This document shows positions 1 to 8,853 of a stretch of 19,444 nucleotides of DNA, in pieces; position 1 is the first letter of the stretch; every line of letters starts with the position of its first letter. Under the pieces are notes generated by a model. That model was given only the letters and a program-made list of their open reading frames with translations. It ran no database searches and was not told the DNA's origin. The position numbers and the translations under genes were made by a program. Source of the DNA: Rhodocollybia butyracea (taxonomy: Eukaryota > Basidiomycota > Agaricomycetes > Agaricales > Omphalotaceae); assembly GCA_015501585.1 (NCBI GenBank), contig JADNRY010000992.1:1-19444 (forward strand), in the 5' to 3' direction.

Positions 1-560
1 CCCATTCCTCGGACTTCCCGAACCATCTCGAGAATTCTTTCAAACCCTCGTTTACGTCCTGCCAGGTCTCTCCATGCGGCACCCATACAGAATCGAGTAC
101 TTCCATTTTCCTTTGCCTTACGAGCAGCTTCTAGGACTGGTTCAATCTCCAGTAATCGTTGAAGCTTTTGTCGGCGTAGAGTAGCGAGATGACTGAGAAC
201 AGTATGAGCCTATCTCGTACCATCAGGATATATGCTTAGATTCATCGACAGCGGGCTCACAGTCTTCAGTGCAACCTCCAGCTAACGAAAGATGAGCAGA
301 TGTTCGACTAAAAGATAGATATGACGGACTTTTAATGTTCATGAGGGTGCAGAGCTGTATTTTGTTGGGACTCTGGAATTTTCTGTGGACTGAAGCCGCC
401 TGAAAGACGAGATCCATCAAAGAGATTCGTACAAATCTTGAATTTCATGTCGCGTCCAATCGTGACGAGTGATTGCAGTGCTCGCCGACGGAATTGAAGC
501 ATGAGTGGCCAGGTAGCGACGAACTGGTAGAGATTTCTGGGCAGCAAGGGAACGAAACAT
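1..560 (-). CDS. BIO2: Biotin synthase, 5' part (runs off window; one frameshift)
   Basis: Biotin synthase is the mitochondrial radical-SAM enzyme that inserts sulfur into dethiobiotin. The start codon is at 560-558. The first ~25 residues are rich in Arg, Ser and Ala ([20 protein letters not shown]), like a mitochondrial presequence. Exons: 560-330, 281-261 and 209 to the window edge; introns 329-282 and 260-210. Spliced, the protein shows HDWT near residue 34, the [12 protein letters not shown] stretch, and the cluster-binding motif CTEDCSYC (CX3CX2C). Exon 3 continues into [13 protein letters not shown], a family hallmark. Exon 2 is only 21 nt and intron 2 splits the codon of the second cluster cysteine. 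In exon 3 the frame breaks near 156-162: YSTPTKAS is followed by the family sequence [12 protein letters not shown] one base out of frame, fitting one extra A on the coding strand. This could be a sequence error or a recent pseudogene. Family identity is very secure; splice sites are by eye. Confidence 0.9.
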
Positions 561-1807
561 GGTGAAGGCCTGGTAGCCTCAGGTAAGGTCAAAAACTTTG
601 ATTTTGAACTAATTTACTGATCGGATTTACAGCGGGCCGAAAATCTTTTGCGCTCTATCGGCAAATGAAGAGCCAGTACCGTGGCCTGTATAAGTTATTA
701 TTACTATAAGAGTTACAACCTGCAGGATTACAGTATACTGCAATGAGATATGGTTTTTTCAGTCATAAACTGATTTTTAGCCCGCCTTTACTGATAAAAC
801 GCCAAGTTGAGAATTTTTTGGGGAATAAATCGGGGATACATTGGGATGTACGCTCGGCCGATATATCGGGGGGATATCTTCCATCTTCCAGAAAGCTAAT
901 AGATACGACATACAGAACCTCAACTCCAGTCTTCATTAATTTATTAATGATTTATTGTCGCAAAGTAGAAACACAGTCTCAGGTGGAGAGGAACCGGGTA
1001 CCCACTGCCTAGACTAAGCATTGAGACTAGGGTTAGAATTAGAAATCGTTTGAGGCCTTTCAACTGGTTGTCCGAGGCAATACTGTTTGGCTCAGCTCAC
1101 CCAAGGTAATTAGAATTTTTAAATTAGAATCGTGTACTCCAGGATACTATAGCTAGGTACATACGACGGAAAGCCATCTATTGTTCAACAGCATCCAATT
1201 GGCAGATCATCCCATTTTGTTGGCGATTCTGTTATTCAATCCACCTCAACTTTGATCTTTTGTCTTGCCTCAATTCACTACTACATCCCCGAGGAAGAGT
1301 CGTGAAATATACACACCAACGAAGTTATGTATGACGATTTCATCCATTGAATCACAATGCGCGCGACTGTTGGCCCTCTCCTAACGAAGGTGTAACCCGG
1401 AGTCGAGTATTGCCTAGGGGAGACAAGCAATGCCGATATGCACAATCGTTTCAATAATTATGTACAGTATGTAGTATTATGATACATTGATATTGACATC
1501 CAAGTGACGACAAACATTGCATTGGATAAGGGAAAAGGAAAAGTCAGTGCTATATGCGTACACTTTCATCGATACATCAAGAGGAATTCTTTCAACAGAA
1601 TGATGAGCCAGAAACTTTCTGCGCAAAATGAGCGTTGCGATGTTAACAACGACCTTGAATAACTCACAGATGCGAGCGGTTTTTCTTTACTTGGGGTGCT
1701 TCGAGTTATTTAAGGATCTTCCATTTTTTAACGACAGTTTTCCATAGTCCACGACCTGAACACCTTGAACCTCCATGAGACCATCGGGCGAGTAAGTCGA
1801 GAATCAT
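561..1807. other. Intergenic region, no supported gene
   Basis: About 1.2 kb with no reading frame that I can tie to a protein or extend by splicing. It includes the upstream region of the biotin synthase gene. A plus-strand segment 583-632 has the shape of a 50-base intron (GTAAGG donor, ACTAAT, ACAG acceptor) but joins no coherent coding sequence. No tRNA-like fold, CRISPR-like array or terminal repeats of a mobile element were seen. Confidence 0.5.
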
Positions 1808-2387
1808 CTATTGCTCACCGTCTGCAGCTGCCCCTTTCGGTATTTCTTCGTCGGTGTCACTGGAGTGATTATGCGCCACATGTACAAATTTCGTTGATGA
1901 CTTTCGACGATTCTTGTGAGTGGGGCGACGGCCGACCTCCGTTTGTCGGACGGAATTCCACTGACGGAGTGTATGTTCAGCAAGCTGGCGTGAATACTCC
2001 AGTTTCTGCTCTTCTAATGTATAAGTAGTTGCGACATTTCGAGTCAAATTCTAGTGAGGAAAAGCTAAGCTGGTCGTGAAGGAAGGTAAGTAAGAGAATA
2101 TTACTGACCTGCGTTGAAATATTTCGCTGGAATTTGGAGGCTCCAAATGCAAGGATAATGACGTCGAAGTTACGCGCAGTGGAGTATGATATACACGTGC
2201 TCGCGCCGTCGCCCGACGATGCCGTTGGACTCGTACTGCTACTTGATTTCAATAGTTCAACGATATAATAGCTTTGGCGAGTAGAAGGATAGTACGACGC
2301 GGGCAAGTCAAGATTTAAAAAAAAAAATTCCGTTTCACTCCTTGCAGCGTCATATTCGTCATATGTCCTAAAGTCATATAGCCTTCA
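1808..2387 (-). CDS. Possible two-exon gene of unknown function (3' part)
   Basis: I do not recognise this protein. On the minus strand a frame stays open from about 2387 down to 2101. It ends in CAG followed by a GTCAGT donor; after a ~54-base intron with acceptor CTCACTAG at about 2047-2054 the same phase continues to a stop at 1808-1810. The joined product is roughly 190 residues: an acidic, aromatic start (YDEYDAARSETE), a Ser/Thr-rich stretch, then a charged, possibly helical part (TLEEQKLEYSRQLAEHTLRQ) and a basic tail. No ATG opens the frame, so the N-terminal exon would have to lie further right, where the plus-strand 2522-2718 model sits. The phase-keeping intron and protein-like composition are the only support. 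It may be a decayed gene or chance. Confidence 0.3.
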
Positions 2388-2521
2388 GTTTGGTCATAGC
2401 CAGCAGGCGGCCATCCACGCAGGTACTAGAATAATACTGGTACAGAATCCAGTACTCTTGCGTGGAGTGCTTAGAACTCTATTGGACTCCAGCTCAGTTT
2501 CCACTCAGCCTCAGCGTTCAG

Positions 2522-2718
2522 ATGAGGCTCACTACCCGTACCCACGTCATGTTTTTGTCACATATCGCCTTTGCTACTTTTTTATTCGTGAGTAATCTCT
2601 GACGCTCCCGTTGCACCCACCCCTCAAAACCCAGATTGTTCTCGCACTCCCCTCACCTAAAACCGCAGGACGCTTCCCTCCTTTTCGTGGCCTTATTCTT
2701 GAGTTTCCATGCGCCTAG
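2522..2718 (+). CDS. Possible small secreted peptide gene (two exons)
   Basis: Not a recognised family. Exon 1 (2522-2587) starts with ATG and encodes a hydrophobic segment (MFLSHIAFATFLF). A good GTGAGT donor at 2588 and acceptor CCAG ending at 2634 give a 47-base intron. Exon 2 (2635-2718) adds IVLALPSPKTAGRF and ends at TAG. The product would be 49 residues with a signal-peptide-like N terminus and a possible cleavage region after LALPSP. AATAAA follows at about 2728, next to the 12-base palindrome TTCAATATTGAA (2719-2730). Exon 2 lies almost wholly within the 2.3-kb tandem repeat, so a second copy without exon 1 exists at about 4939-5040. Small size makes this tentative. Confidence 0.35.
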
Positions 2719-4938
2719 TTCAATATTGAATAAATACAGTACATAGATAGTCTTCATGGTGGAGAAAATGTCGAGTCGTCCTCAGGGTGGTGAGCAGGTG
2801 CTTGCCAGGTTTCAAGTGGTGCCCTGTCAGTGATGTTTGCATCATTCACTAGCCCGAGCTAACCATCACCGATTGGCAGGACGCTTTCCTCAAATTGAGC
2901 AACATCCGAGTGGTGAGGATGCCCACTGCAGCGTGGAATGGTCTGTAATTTTAGGTCGTTGATTGCTTTTGAGATTGAACTAATAAGAGCACTCACCCGT
3001 AACTAAACCACGGTATGTGGGTTACACCCTGTTGAAGATTAGATATATACACTTGTAGTTCAAACCCATGAAACGCACCACTACCATTAGGTTATTGACA
3101 ACCAAGAGACAGGCAACCCTAAACACAGTCAAACTAGGCGGCCTTGGATACACGCTTGTAATACACTCACCCAAAGAAGTAAATCAGGTTATCTCGCAAG
3201 ATTAACGAATATAGCGATAACTGATTTCCCTTTCTTAGCCTTTCCGTAGTTGAGCTGGCTGTTTTGTACAGCGCAAAGCCAAAGAGAATACCCTCGTAGG
3301 CGGTAGCTACAAGGAAGAAGTTAACTCTTAAGTTCACGTATACATTAATAAACTTACCGGGAACCCATTGTGCCCATTCTATACTCTTACTAATAACAGG
3401 ACAGCCAGGAAGTGGTAGACGAATTGCATCTGCAATGACCGTCCGCCGTCGCTCTGCGTTGAAAATCAGCACATAAAAAAAGCCTGCTATAGAGCCAAGG
3501 AATAGCATGAAGTTAAGGATGGCTACCTGAGACGTCGGTATTAGTTACTGAACAAGGAGTTAGGAGGTACTTACCCTTCTCGAACAATTAAACAGAGCAT
3601 AAACCCGTAACTGCATGATGATTTCAACGGACCACAGGCTGAGTGCTCCCACCATTCGAATAACGGAGTCCATTGCTACGCAGCTGTCCCGTTGATGGTC
3701 AATATCCAGGCGGCTGAGAGATATCCCCACACGTACACATCGTCCGAAGTGACTCCTGGGAGGGTGAAAACGTGAATTTGGATCACGTCAAACAGTAGTA
3801 GAACGAGGGTGTAATAACGAATCTGGTCAACTAATCATTGGAGATTTAACAATATGATAACAAAGACTTGTAGTGCATACCCAAAGAAACAGAAATTTCG
3901 AAAAGTTCAACTTTTGTGGCTGCATCAAAAGAGTCGGTCAATATCGTCCAAGGCAGTTCATTTTCGAGGGAGCTAAACTAACCCATATATACTTGATCTG
4001 TGTTCCCGACGTTAGCCATAGCTTGTGGTATATAGGTTAGAGGTACAAACCTCATCTTGTAAGGTGACAACTACCGATACTTGTTAACTCAAATGCGCAG
4101 AACAGAGGCAGAATTCACTAACAATAGTCGTGGAGTCCCCAAGTAAATGCGACCACTAGGAAGCGAAGGGTCAGTACATGCGTCATGTCACTAAGAATTA
4201 CCAGGAACTTACAGCAAACATACAATGGCACTAGATTAGCTCTATAAAGAGCCAAAAATGCTGAGTCTGTCACCTGAGAGGTTGATGTTGACATTGTGGG
4301 TTATGGAGAGGGCGCTCATGGGCGAAGTATACTCTAGTATACTTATACAATAGAGATTGAATAGGACACCCTTCCTTGCCAAGGCCAAGAGTATGTAGCA
4401 ACGGTTTGCGGTGAGTATGCACATTATAGGAAGAAAGTTTCCGCCGAGCATAGTAGATAATGCTATCATGTATAGTGGCCACTGCCGGTGCGAGTATTGT
4501 CGAAACATGATATCAGAGACATCGACCTAGCTCGGTATAGTACCTGCTCACCTACATACGTTATTCTCATAGCCATCGGTCATTCAAGTATCAAGTTAGT
4601 TGAGTCTTGATGCACTAGAGTGATCGTTGATATTTGTTCATCCCTTGCAGAATGGCGCCTCCCACAGCCAATCGCTCGTCGTGCACGAGAAAGCATCAAG
4701 TCTGGCCGTAAACTCGGACGATCATACCCGGTACGTTATACTTGTAAACGATGCAATGTCTCCCACAACTTACTGTTCGCCGTGCACGAGACAAAGAAAG
4801 CAGCACTTCAGGCTATAATTTTGATAGTCAGATCTGACATGTTAAAACCCTATATACCCCAGAGCTGAACCGCGATGACTTTGGTTCAAGGTCCTCGACT
4901 GTTCCGATTGGTTGAGCATGAGACGGCGTGCCGTCTTC
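2639..4938. repeat. Tandem repeat unit 1 (~2.30 kb)
   Basis: The sequence from TTCTCGCACTCCCC at 2639 reappears at 4939, exactly 2300 bases later. The similarity runs through the whole membrane-protein gene and its upstream region, to GAGCATGAGACGGCGTGCCG at 4914-4933, whose partner ends at 7198. The units abut head to tail. They differ by scattered substitutions and small indels in introns and flanks, so the duplication is not very recent. The left breakpoint falls inside exon 2 of the small-peptide gene model. I see no terminal inverted repeats or target-site duplication, so unequal recombination or replication slippage is likelier than transposition. Confidence 0.9.
2849..4294 (-). CDS. 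DUF6533 multi-pass membrane protein, copy 1 (C-terminally truncated)
   Basis: Member of the DUF6533 family of fungal membrane proteins, abundant in Agaricomycetes and without a known biochemical role. Twelve exons: 4294-4213, 4155-4123, 4070-4051, 3997-3983, 3919-3881, 3822-3737, 3683-3575, 3526-3358, 3306-3171, 3118-3079, 3028-2997, 2942-2849. All phases join, giving 284 residues. The DUF6533 signature lies at residues ~38-65 (TLQDEIKYIWP, then FSKFLFLWIRYY). About seven hydrophobic segments follow, including one starting GALSLWSVEIIMQLRVYAL, and near the end come ITHIPWFSYG-like and LLNLRKAS motifs (here GVTHIPWFSYG). The exon lengths match copy 2 exactly except the last exon. Here one G fewer (CGGGCTAG against CGGGGCTAG) creates a TAG at 2851-2849; the conserved tail would otherwise run to a TGA at 2756-2754. 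It is probably a plasma- or endomembrane protein; function unknown. Confidence 0.8.
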
Positions 4939-5046
4939 TTCTCGCACTCCCCTTACCTAAAACCGCAGGAAGCGTCCCTCCTTTTCGTGGTCTTATTCTT
5001 GAGTTTACAGGTTCAATATTGAATAAATACAGTATATAGATAGTCT
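4295..5046. other. Region between the two DUF6533 copies
   Basis: Holds the upstream region of DUF6533 copy 1, the junction of the two repeat units at about 4938/4939, and then the orphan copy of the small-peptide exon 2 (about 4939-5042, plus strand). That exon stays open (reading LPKTAG and PPFRGLILEF) but has no exon 1 or splice acceptor intron upstream. Around 4660-4800 there are two degenerate copies of a segment ending CGTGCACGAGA. No other supported gene. Confidence 0.5.
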
Positions 5047-7201
5047 TCATGGTAGAGAAAATGTCGAGTCATCCTCAGGGTTGCGAGCAGGTACTTGCCA
5101 GGTTCCAAGCGGTGCCCTGTCAGTGATGTTTGCCTCATTCACTAGCCCCGAGCTAACCATCACCGATTGGCAAGACGCTTTCCTCAAATTGATCAACATC
5201 CGAGTGGTAAGGATGCCCACCGCAGCATGGAATGGTCTAGAATTTTAGTCGTTGATTGCTTTTGAGATTGGACTAAGAAGAGTACTCACCCGTAACTAAA
5301 CCATGGTATGTGGGTTACGCCCTGTTGAGGTTTAGAAATGTACACTTGTAGTTCAAACCCATGAAACGTACCACTACCATTAGGTTATTGACAACCAAGA
5401 GACAGGCAACTCTAAACCCAATCAAACTAGGCGGCCTTGATTACACGCTCGTAATACACTCACCCAAAGAAGTAAACCAGGTTATCTCGTAAGATTAACG
5501 AATATAGCGAGATCTGATTGCCCTTTCTCAGCCTTTCCGTAGTCGAGCTGGCTGTTTTGTACAGCGCAAAGCCAAAGAGAATACCCTCGAAGGCGGTGGC
5601 TACAAAGAACGAGTTAACTTCTAGGTTCACGCATACGATGATAGACTTAGTACCGGGAACCCATTGTGCCCATTCTATACTCGTATCGATAACAGGACAG
5701 CCAGGAAGTGGTAGACGAATTGCATCTGCGATGACCGCCCGCCGTCGCTCTGCGTTGAAAATCAGCACATACAAAAAGCCTGCTATAGAGCCCAAGAATA
5801 GTATAAAATTCAAGATGGCTACCTGAGATGTTGGTATTAGCTAGTGAGCAAGAAGGATGTTGGAAGTACTTACCCTCCTAGAGCAATTATATAGAGCATA
5901 AACTCGCAGCTGCATGATGATTTCAACAGACCAAAGGCTGAGTGCTCCCACCACTCGAATGACGGAGTCCATTGCTACACAGCTGTCCCGTTGATGGTCA
6001 ATATCCAGGCGGCTGAGGGATATCCAAATACGTACACATCGTCCGAAGTGACTCCTGGAAGGGTGAAGACGTGGATTTGGATCACGTCAAACAGTAATAG
6101 AATGAGGGTGTAATAACGAATCTGGTCAACTGACTCATCAGAGATTCAACAATATGGTGACGAAGACATACATACCCAAAGAAACAAAATTTTCGAAAAG
6201 TTCAACTTTTGTGGCTGCATCAGAGTAGGTCAATACCGTCCAAGGCAGTACGTTCACGAGGGAGATAAACTAACCCATATATACTTGATCTGTGTTCGAC
6301 GTTAGCCATAGCTGATGGTATATAGGATAGAGGTACAAAAGGGTACAAACCTCATCTTGTACGGTGACGACTACCGATACTTGTTAACTCAAATCCGCTG
6401 AACAGAGGCAGAATTCACTAACAGTAGTCATGGAGTCCCCAAGTAAATGCGACCACTACGAAGCAAAGGGTCAGTTGCTTCATGTTACTGAGGATTACTA
6501 GGAACTTACAGCAAACATATAGTGGCACTAGATTGGCTCTATAAAGAGCCAAAAATGCTGAGTCTGTCTCCTGAGAGGTTGGTGTTGACATTGTAGGTTA
6601 TAAAAAAGGTGCTCACAAGCGAAGTATATTTATACGATAGAGATGATTGATTAGGACCCCTCCTTGAGAGTACATAGCAACGGTTTGCAGTGAGTATGCA
6701 CGTTAGAACAAGCTGGAAATTCCCGCCCAGCATAGATGATACTATCGTAATGTATAACTTCAATGGCCACCGCCGCGGATGCGAGTATGGTTGAAACATG
6801 ATATCAGAGTTATCGACCTGATTCGGTAGTACCTGCTCGTTTTCATGGGCCATCGACATTCAAGTAGTAGAGTTGGTCGAGTCTTGATGCACCCGAGTGA
6901 TTGTTAATCTCCCGGAGCAGAATAACGCCTCCCACAGCCTACTGTACGAGAAAGCATCAGCTCTGGCTAGAAATTCAAGTAGTCATATCTGATGTTATAC
7001 TTGTCGACCCCTATGAGACGATGCAACCCGCAAGTTCGTCATGCACGAGACAAAGAAAGCATCAACCAAGCATCAACTTCAGGCTATAATTCTGATAGTC
7101 AGATCTGATCTATTAGACTCATATACTTCAGGGCTGGATCACGACGACTTGGTTCAAGATGCTCGACTAGGAACAGCCGAGCATGAGACGGCGTGCCGCC
7201 G
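4939..7201. repeat. Tandem repeat unit 2 (~2.26 kb)
   Basis: Second head-to-tail copy of the unit at 2639. It starts at TTCTCGCACTCCCC (4939) and ends at about 7198-7201, where ACGGCGTGCCG is followed by unique sequence. It is about 37 bases shorter than unit 1 because of small indels, mainly upstream of the gene. It carries its own full DUF6533 gene and an orphan 3' exon of the small-peptide gene. Confidence 0.9.
5047..6591 (-). CDS. DUF6533 multi-pass membrane protein, copy 2 (full length)
   Basis: Paralogue of the gene at 2849-4294 with the same twelve-exon plan: 6591-6510, 6455-6423, 6370-6351, 6289-6275, 6214-6176, 6121-6036, 5982-5874, 5822-5654, 5599-5464, 5411-5372, 5321-5290, 5236-5047. 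Joined, these give 951 bases: 316 residues plus TGA. The DUF6533 signature is FVTVQDEIKYIWP, followed by about seven hydrophobic segments and the C-terminal LINLRKAS motif. A hydrophilic tail of ~40 residues (from SSGLVNEANITDRAP to the end) is present here but lost in copy 1. Exons 3 and 4 are only 20 and 15 nt. Most differences from copy 1 are in introns or are conservative, suggesting that both copies were maintained for some time. Function unknown; a role in membrane sensing would be pure speculation. Confidence 0.82.
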
Positions 7202-7603
7202 CAGAACATCAATTCTCACACCACGCCATATGAGAACACCCTTTAAGCAGTGGCAACAGCAAGGCAGCAGCCTGGATAACGGCCGGCACCAATGGATTAT
7301 GCAAAGCGAGTCAATCCACGAAAAACCGAGAACCGAAAGCCAGTCACCAGTTCCGCATTATGATTGACGATTTGCATATTTCGATAGAATAAATCACATA
7401 TGCATATTGTAGAGTACACATGAGAAATGGGATGTAAATGGAAAGCAAGAGAGCAGGGACCAGTATGGGAGATCAAGCTCAACAGTAAAATGCCGGCCCG
7501 AGTGTGATGCAGACGATGTGAAAGCACCTGCAAGTGGCGTGAGGGTACTGAAGGCGCGACCAGGGATAGTGTGCGCAAGTCAAAGATCGAAAACAAAATA
7601 TAT
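6592..7603. other. Upstream region of DUF6533 copy 2 and 3' flank of eS27
   Basis: 6592-7201 is the end of repeat unit 2 and matches the corresponding part of unit 1 with several indels. The open frames that unit 1 has here are not kept, which argues that this part is non-coding. 7202-7603 is unique sequence downstream of the ribosomal protein gene on the minus strand. No further gene supported. Confidence 0.5.
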
Positions 7604-8016
7604 TTAGTTCTTTCTACGGAACGAGCATCCTGATGACAGTTTACTTTAGATGAGGAATAATAAGGACAATAGGTCCACGCACCCTCAGTCAGCCGTGCCT
7701 TACCACCTGTGGGCTGGCAGAGAATGGAAGCACAAGACCCGCAGATAACGACTGTCTGTGCATGAGAGAACACCGTTGTGATGGCAAAGCATCCTGTACT
7801 CGAAGCTTAGCCATTCAAATAGTTACCAGATAGCAAATCTTTCGTACCAGGGCACTTTACATCCATAAAGTACGAGTTGGGAGACTGCACCAGCCTCTTG
7901 AGCTTGTGCTGCCTTTTTTCGAGTTCAGCTGACGGGTTGAGCAAGTCGACGGCGAGAGTCTGCAATCGAAATGAGAATCAAGAAGTGCTCAGTCGAAAGG
8001 CAGAAGAACATACCAT
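7604..8016 (-). CDS. RPS27: 40S ribosomal protein eS27
   Basis: Small zinc-ribbon protein of the cytosolic 40S subunit. Exons: 8016-8014 (the ATG alone), 7959-7848, 7793-7683 and 7629-7604. Joined they give 252 bases, 83 residues plus TAA, the normal eS27 length. The protein begins [20 protein letters not shown], includes the strongly conserved [14 protein letters not shown], then VFSHAQTVV and [14 protein letters not shown], and ends CSFRRKN. The zinc-binding cysteines appear as CPGC and CGSC. An intron straight after the start codon is a common pattern in fungal ribosomal protein genes. The donors are GTATGT, GTACGA and GTGCGT. The gene is intact and shares its 5' flank with dynactin 6 on the other strand. 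Confidence 0.96.
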
Positions 8017-8204
8017 ATTTTAAGATGGTTCCACGATGACGGGTGGTCAAAATTTTAACGAGAACGCAAGACTCTGGAGAAAGGGAAAGATTAGAAAGCG
8101 TGACCAGCTACTTGTCTATATTACACCATCAAGTCTCACGCCTTTGAGCGTCTGTCTGGCGTCTAAACCCTCTTCACTCACCCCATTCATGTGGTAGCCA
8201 TTAC
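8017..8204. promoter_or_regulatory. Shared divergent promoter, eS27 / dynactin 6
   Basis: The 188 bases between the two start codons must hold both promoters and both 5' UTRs. A pyrimidine-rich stretch (8130-8190, plus strand) lies just before the dynactin ATG. I could not assign particular transcription-factor sites. Confidence 0.55.
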
Positions 8205-8783
8205 ATGGCGCCAATACGCGACAAGTTTACGATTCACTCAAAGGCAGTGGTCTGTCAGGATGTGGAACTTAAAGGCGATATAACGATTGGTTCAGGCTCT
8301 ATTGTCCATCCCAAGGCGACTATATTCGCCGTCGCAGGACCCATTGTTATTGGTTCTGGTTGTATCATTGAAGAAAGCGCGGTTATCGTGAATAGGTGTG
8401 TATTGAACCAGCGGTCAATTCTCATCTAATACCGTGATAGGCGCAGAGAAGTTATGCGCATTGGAGACGATAATCTCTTTGAAATCGGCTGCCGAGTCGA
8501 AGCTCCGTCTATAGGCTTTTTCAATACATTCTCTACGCGTTCTCGTGTCCACCACACCGTCCGCATAGGTTCACTCTGCGTCATTGGTGCCAATTGTGTA
8601 CTTGCTCCTGCGGAAGATGATGCTCTTCCAGATTATACCATCGTCTACGGGCCCTCTGCAGAGCGTCGCACTTGGACTGGGAAAGGAAAGATCCAGGAGG
8701 CGGATTTGAGGAGGAAGCACGCGGAGTACTTGAGAGAGATGTTACCAAAGTTTAATCGACTCAGAAGGGGCGATGGAACATAG
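8205..8783 (+). CDS. DCTN6: Dynactin subunit 6 (p27), hexapeptide-repeat protein
   Basis: Dynactin p27 sits in the pointed-end complex of dynactin, the activator of cytoplasmic dynein. Exon 1 is 8205-8395 and exon 2 8441-8783, separated by a 45-base intron (donor GTGTGT, acceptor GATAG). The product has 177 residues, near the usual ~190. A left-handed beta-helix of hexapeptide repeats is visible throughout exon 1 and the middle of the protein ([65 protein letters not shown]). The family feature [11 protein letters not shown] follows, then a helical C terminus ending near [10 protein letters not shown]. p25 is the main alternative, but the [14 protein letters not shown] segment and the C-terminal helix fit p27. 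No frame breaks. The gene converges with the thioesterase, 70 bases between stops. Confidence 0.93.
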
Positions 8784-8853
8784 AATCCGTTGATTAGGAA
8801 AGGTATTTAATGTACTCTATATATATGAATAATAGCATCGCATCTACTTTACA

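Noticed and set aside
743..1012. 89-codon open frame on the plus strand
   Set aside because: No family resemblance, no splice partners and AT-rich low-information composition; likely chance.
1765..2028. 87-codon plus-strand open frame
   Set aside because: It overlaps the minus-strand candidate antisense and shows no splice continuation or recognisable motif.
4242..4508. Open frames upstream of DUF6533 copy 1 on the minus strand
   Set aside because: The frame overlaps the real first exon in another phase and is not preserved in the duplicate unit.
4620..4868. Plus-strand open frame with basic residues at the end of unit 1
   Set aside because: The matching region of unit 2 has indels that destroy it, arguing against coding.
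5518..5826. 102-codon plus-strand open frame
   Set aside because: Exactly antisense to exons 8-9 of DUF6533 copy 2; a shadow of the conserved exons.
2639..7201. Transposon or LTR origin of the 2.3-kb repeat
   Set aside because: No terminal inverted repeats, LTR ends, transposase or reverse transcriptase motifs; the units abut directly as in a tandem duplication.
7041..7367. 108-codon plus-strand open frame
   Set aside because: Spans the end of the tandem repeat into unique DNA, with no counterpart in unit 1 and no motif.
7297..7602. Minus-strand open frame running past the eS27 coding region
   Set aside because: It is read-through of eS27 intron 3 and 3' flank; the spliced gene ends at 7604.
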